Made by a program: the position numbers and the translations under genes. From NCBI GenBank assembly GCA_020048795.1, contig JAIFMA010000136.1, positions 1 to 26,122 on the forward strand: a DNA stretch of 26,122 bases, read 5' to 3'. This document shows, one piece after another, positions 24,462 to 26,122 of the stretch. Within the stretch, counting starts at the first letter, position 1, and each line of letters begins with the position of its first letter. The notes beneath the pieces are model-generated. The model saw nothing but the letters and a program-made list of their open reading frames with translations, was not told where the DNA came from and ran no database searches. The DNA is from Rhodoferax sp. GTDB taxonomy: Bacteria; Pseudomonadota; Gammaproteobacteria; Burkholderiales; Burkholderiaceae_C.

Positions 24462-25880
24462 ATGCAACAGCATCCTGAAAGACTGGGCAAATACGTCATC
24501 ACAGAGGTGTTGGGTGAAGGTGCGATGGGCATCGTTTACAAAGGATACGACCCTGACATTGGGCGGCAGGTGGCCGTCAAAACCATCCGAAGGACGACCT
24601 CGCCTGACCAGAGTCCGGAAAATGCCCTGCTGGACCGTTTTCGCAACGAGGCACGCGCCGTCGGGCGGTTGAACCACCCGGGGATCGTGGCCATCTACGA
24701 GTTGGGCCAGTCCGGCGACATTGCTTACATTGCCATGGAGTTCGTTGATGGCCGCGACCTCTCCCAGCTTCTGAGTTCAACGCCGAAATTGCCTGAGCCA
24801 GTGGTCTTGCGCATCATGCACCAGCTACTGGATGCGCTTGAGTGTGCCCACCAGCAAGGCGTCTGGCATCGGGACATCAAGCCCGCCAATCTGATCATCA
24901 CCGCAGTGGGTCAACTGAAAATCACTGACTTCGGCATCGCCCGCATTGAGTCCGCTGCGCTGACCCAGGTCACGTCAGCCATCGGGACCCCCGGCTACAT
25001 GGCCCCAGAACAATACATCGGTGAAAAATTTGATCACAGGGTTGACATTTTTGCCGCTGGCGTCCTGCTCTACCGCATGCTTGCCGGCCAAGCGCCGTTT
25101 ACCGGATCTGCGGAAACCGTCATGTACAGCATCATGAACAAGGATCCGGCATCGCTGGGCCAATTTATCGACAACGAAACGGCTGCGTTTTACGATCCAA
25201 TCATCGCGCTCGCTTTGGCCAAGGACCCCAGCCGGCGTTTTGACCACGCGACAGGATTTCGCGAGGCCCTGCTGAGACGCAACTCGGTTGCCACGGCCTC
25301 AGCAGCTGAGACGACCATCATTGTCCAGTCGGTTCGCATCCCGCAGGTGCGCCCGACAGTCCAACTTGCCAGAGATCATTCCATAGTCAGCATCTCAACC
25401 CAACAGATGGCCCTGACCGGCTGGGACGAGCAGCTACTGGGACCGGTGCAATCTGCGTTGGCCAACATACTGGGACCGATGGCCAAGGTATTGGTGCGCC
25501 AGGCCGCCAGGAAATGCAATGACTTGAACACCCTCATCGCAACCGTCAGCCAGGATATTCCTCATGCCGCAGATCAGGCCCGGTTTCTTGCGCTTTTGCA
25601 AAATCGAGCGGCCCCGGGTACGCTGGTTTGCGGGGTTGTCCCGCCCCAGGTCGGCACCACATTGAGCACGCAAACCGTGCCGAAACCGCTGAACGCCTCA
25701 CTGATTGACCATGCCCACCTGCTGATGACCCGGCACATTGGGCCAATCGCCAAAATCATCGTCAGGAAAGCTGCTGCCGACTGTAGGTCCCAGGCGGAGT
25801 TTGTAGCTTCGTTGGCCCAGGAAATTCCCGATGGGGCCAAGCGTGCCCAGTTTGTTACCGATCTTCAATCGAAAACCTGA
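24462..25880 (+). CDS. Ser/Thr protein kinase of the T6SS switch (PpkA-like) with two C-terminal repeats
   Basis: 472 aa from ATG 24462. A TTG at 24402 overlapping the sensor stop would add 20 residues outside the kinase fold; neither start has a clear ribosome site. The Hanks-type kinase domain (11 to about 275) is complete: glycine loop GEGAMG at 18-23, K40, E63, HRDIKPAN at 136-143, DFG at 156-158 and APE at 181-183. No membrane helix is visible, unlike P. aeruginosa PpkA. Residues 325-382 and 414-472 are two copies of one helical module (LGPMAKVLVRQAARKC against IGPIAKIIVRKAAADC, each ending IPxxAxxAxF). TagH and the PP2C phosphatase at the other end of the locus are the expected substrate and antagonist. 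The upstream HAMP sensor may control it. Confidence 0.92.
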   Translation: MQQHPERLGKYVITEVLGEGAMGIVYKGYDPDIGRQVAVKTIRRTTSPDQSPENALLDRFRNEARAVGRLNHPGIVAIYELGQSGDIAYIAMEFVDGRDLSQLLSSTPKLPEPVVLRIMHQLLDALECAHQQGVWHRDIKPANLIITAVGQLKITDFGIARIESAALTQVTSAIGTPGYMAPEQYIGEKFDHRVDIFAAGVLLYRMLAGQAPFTGSAETVMYSIMNKDPASLGQFIDNETAAFYDPIIALALAKDPSRRFDHATGFREALLRRNSVATASAAETTIIVQSVRIPQVRPTVQLARDHSIVSISTQQMALTGWDEQLLGPVQSALANILGPMAKVLVRQAARKCNDLNTLIATVSQDIPHAADQARFLALLQNRAAPGTLVCGVVPPQVGTTLSTQTVPKPLNASLIDHAHLLMTRHIGPIAKIIVRKAAADCRSQAEFVASLAQEIPDGAKRAQFVTDLQSKT

Positions 25881-25882
25881 TC

Positions 25883-26020
25883 ATGATCGGCATAGGGGCA
25901 GCCCCTCGCTGCACACCTGCCACACCACCCTGCATGCGGGTCCGCACCGGGCGGTTCGGAAGTTGAGGCCTGGCCCGGGCCCGTCCAACAAACGGTTCAG
26001 ATCGTGGCTTCGCACGATCT
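25883..26020 (+). mobile_element. Possible 3' remnant of a group II intron
   Basis: The block with TGCATGCGGGTCCGCACC and GGGCGGTTCGG forms an imperfect stem resembling intron domain V, and the hairpin at 25999-26020 could be domain VI. One frame reads CMRVRTGRFGS, a peptide pattern I recall from the ends of group II introns in other genomes. Against this, the spacing between the two stems is too long and the catalytic AGC triad is not evident. No reverse transcriptase is present. Tentative. Confidence 0.3.
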
Positions 26021-26037
26021 AACCTTACTCGTTATTC

Positions 26038-26069
26038 CATTTCTAAATCATCCGTGTCGTTGTTGCTTC
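26038..26069 (+). repeat. 32-bp direct repeat, right copy
   Basis: It matches 419-450 in the same orientation with one mismatch. The matching continues beyond with GCCTTGTC and CGCGCC blocks. It lies 158 bp after the kinase stop, so the pair brackets the whole T6SS locus. Confidence 0.85.
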
Positions 26070-26122
26070 GCCTTGTCGTGCGTCAGCACTGCCTGCGGCT
26101 TCGCGCCTAGACACAAATGATT
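26046..26122. repeat. Inverted repeat cut by the window edge
   Basis: AATCATCCGTGTC at 26046-26058 is the reverse complement, with two mismatches, of GACACAAATGATT at 26110-26122. The right arm stops at the last base of the window, so the real palindrome is probably longer. It may be a small dispersed repeat or the end of a mobile element. Confidence 0.6.

Larger units (their letters stand above)
25881..26122. other. Gene-free right end with hairpins and repeats
   Basis: No credible gene follows the kinase. Visible are a short hairpin AGGGG-CAG-CCCCT just after the kinase, a GC-rich block up to about 25982, a perfect 8-bp hairpin AGATCGTG/CACGATCT (25999-26020), and the right copy of the 32-bp repeat with an inverted partner at the window edge. 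No hairpin here is followed by a T-run, so no classical terminator for the kinase operon can be named. Confidence 0.6.

Noticed and set aside
25831..26022. 63-codon plus-strand open frame at the end of the kinase gene
   Set aside because: It overlaps the kinase C-terminus in another frame and runs into the GC-rich remnant; no family motif and no ribosome site.

Overview
The window holds most of a type VI secretion system (T6SS) locus. The organism is probably a betaproteobacterium, with Burkholderiales/Comamonadaceae-like gene content. That placement is an inference from the T6SS gene set, the moderate GC content and the flanking rhodanese fragment; no rRNA or tRNA gene is present to confirm it.

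Layout. The left edge (2-121) is the truncated end of a 3-mercaptopyruvate/thiosulfate sulfurtransferase reading frame. A gene-free stretch (122-553) follows and carries one copy of a 32-bp repeat. A tightly packed minus-strand operon of 19 genes then runs from 22259 down to 554. In transcription order it contains tssA, tssB, tssC, hcp, a second hcp, tagJ, tssE, tssF, tssG and clpV. Next come an M35-like metallopeptidase, a small exported protein, a TPR-methyltransferase, vgrG, two unknown proteins (577 and 266 aa), tagH (FHA), a PP2C phosphatase and a DUF4280 PAAR-like protein. Divergently, on the plus strand (22604-25880), lie an exported FecR-domain protein, a membrane sensor with a CxxCH-bearing Tll0287-like domain plus HAMP, and a Ser/Thr kinase with two C-terminal repeats. 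The right end (25881-26122) is gene-free. It carries hairpins, a possible group II intron remnant and a second copy of the 32-bp repeat, which begins a larger inverted repeat cut by the window edge.

How it works together. TssB/TssC form the contractile sheath, Hcp the inner tube, VgrG and the PAAR-like protein the spike, TssE/F/G part of the baseplate, TssA the assembly cap and ClpV the sheath-recycling ATPase. TagJ is a ClpV/sheath accessory. The kinase, TagH and the PP2C phosphatase make a threonine-phosphorylation switch; here the kinase sits next to a probable haem/redox sensor. The membrane complex and its baseplate link (TssJ, TssK, TssL, TssM) are not in the window.

Most interesting points: the peptidase / exported protein / methyltransferase module between clpV and vgrG (candidate effector with immunity and modification partners); the CxxCH sensor next to the T6SS kinase; a textbook intrinsic terminator inside the fecR-like reading frame; the uncharacterised 577/266-aa pair; and the repeats that bracket the locus.
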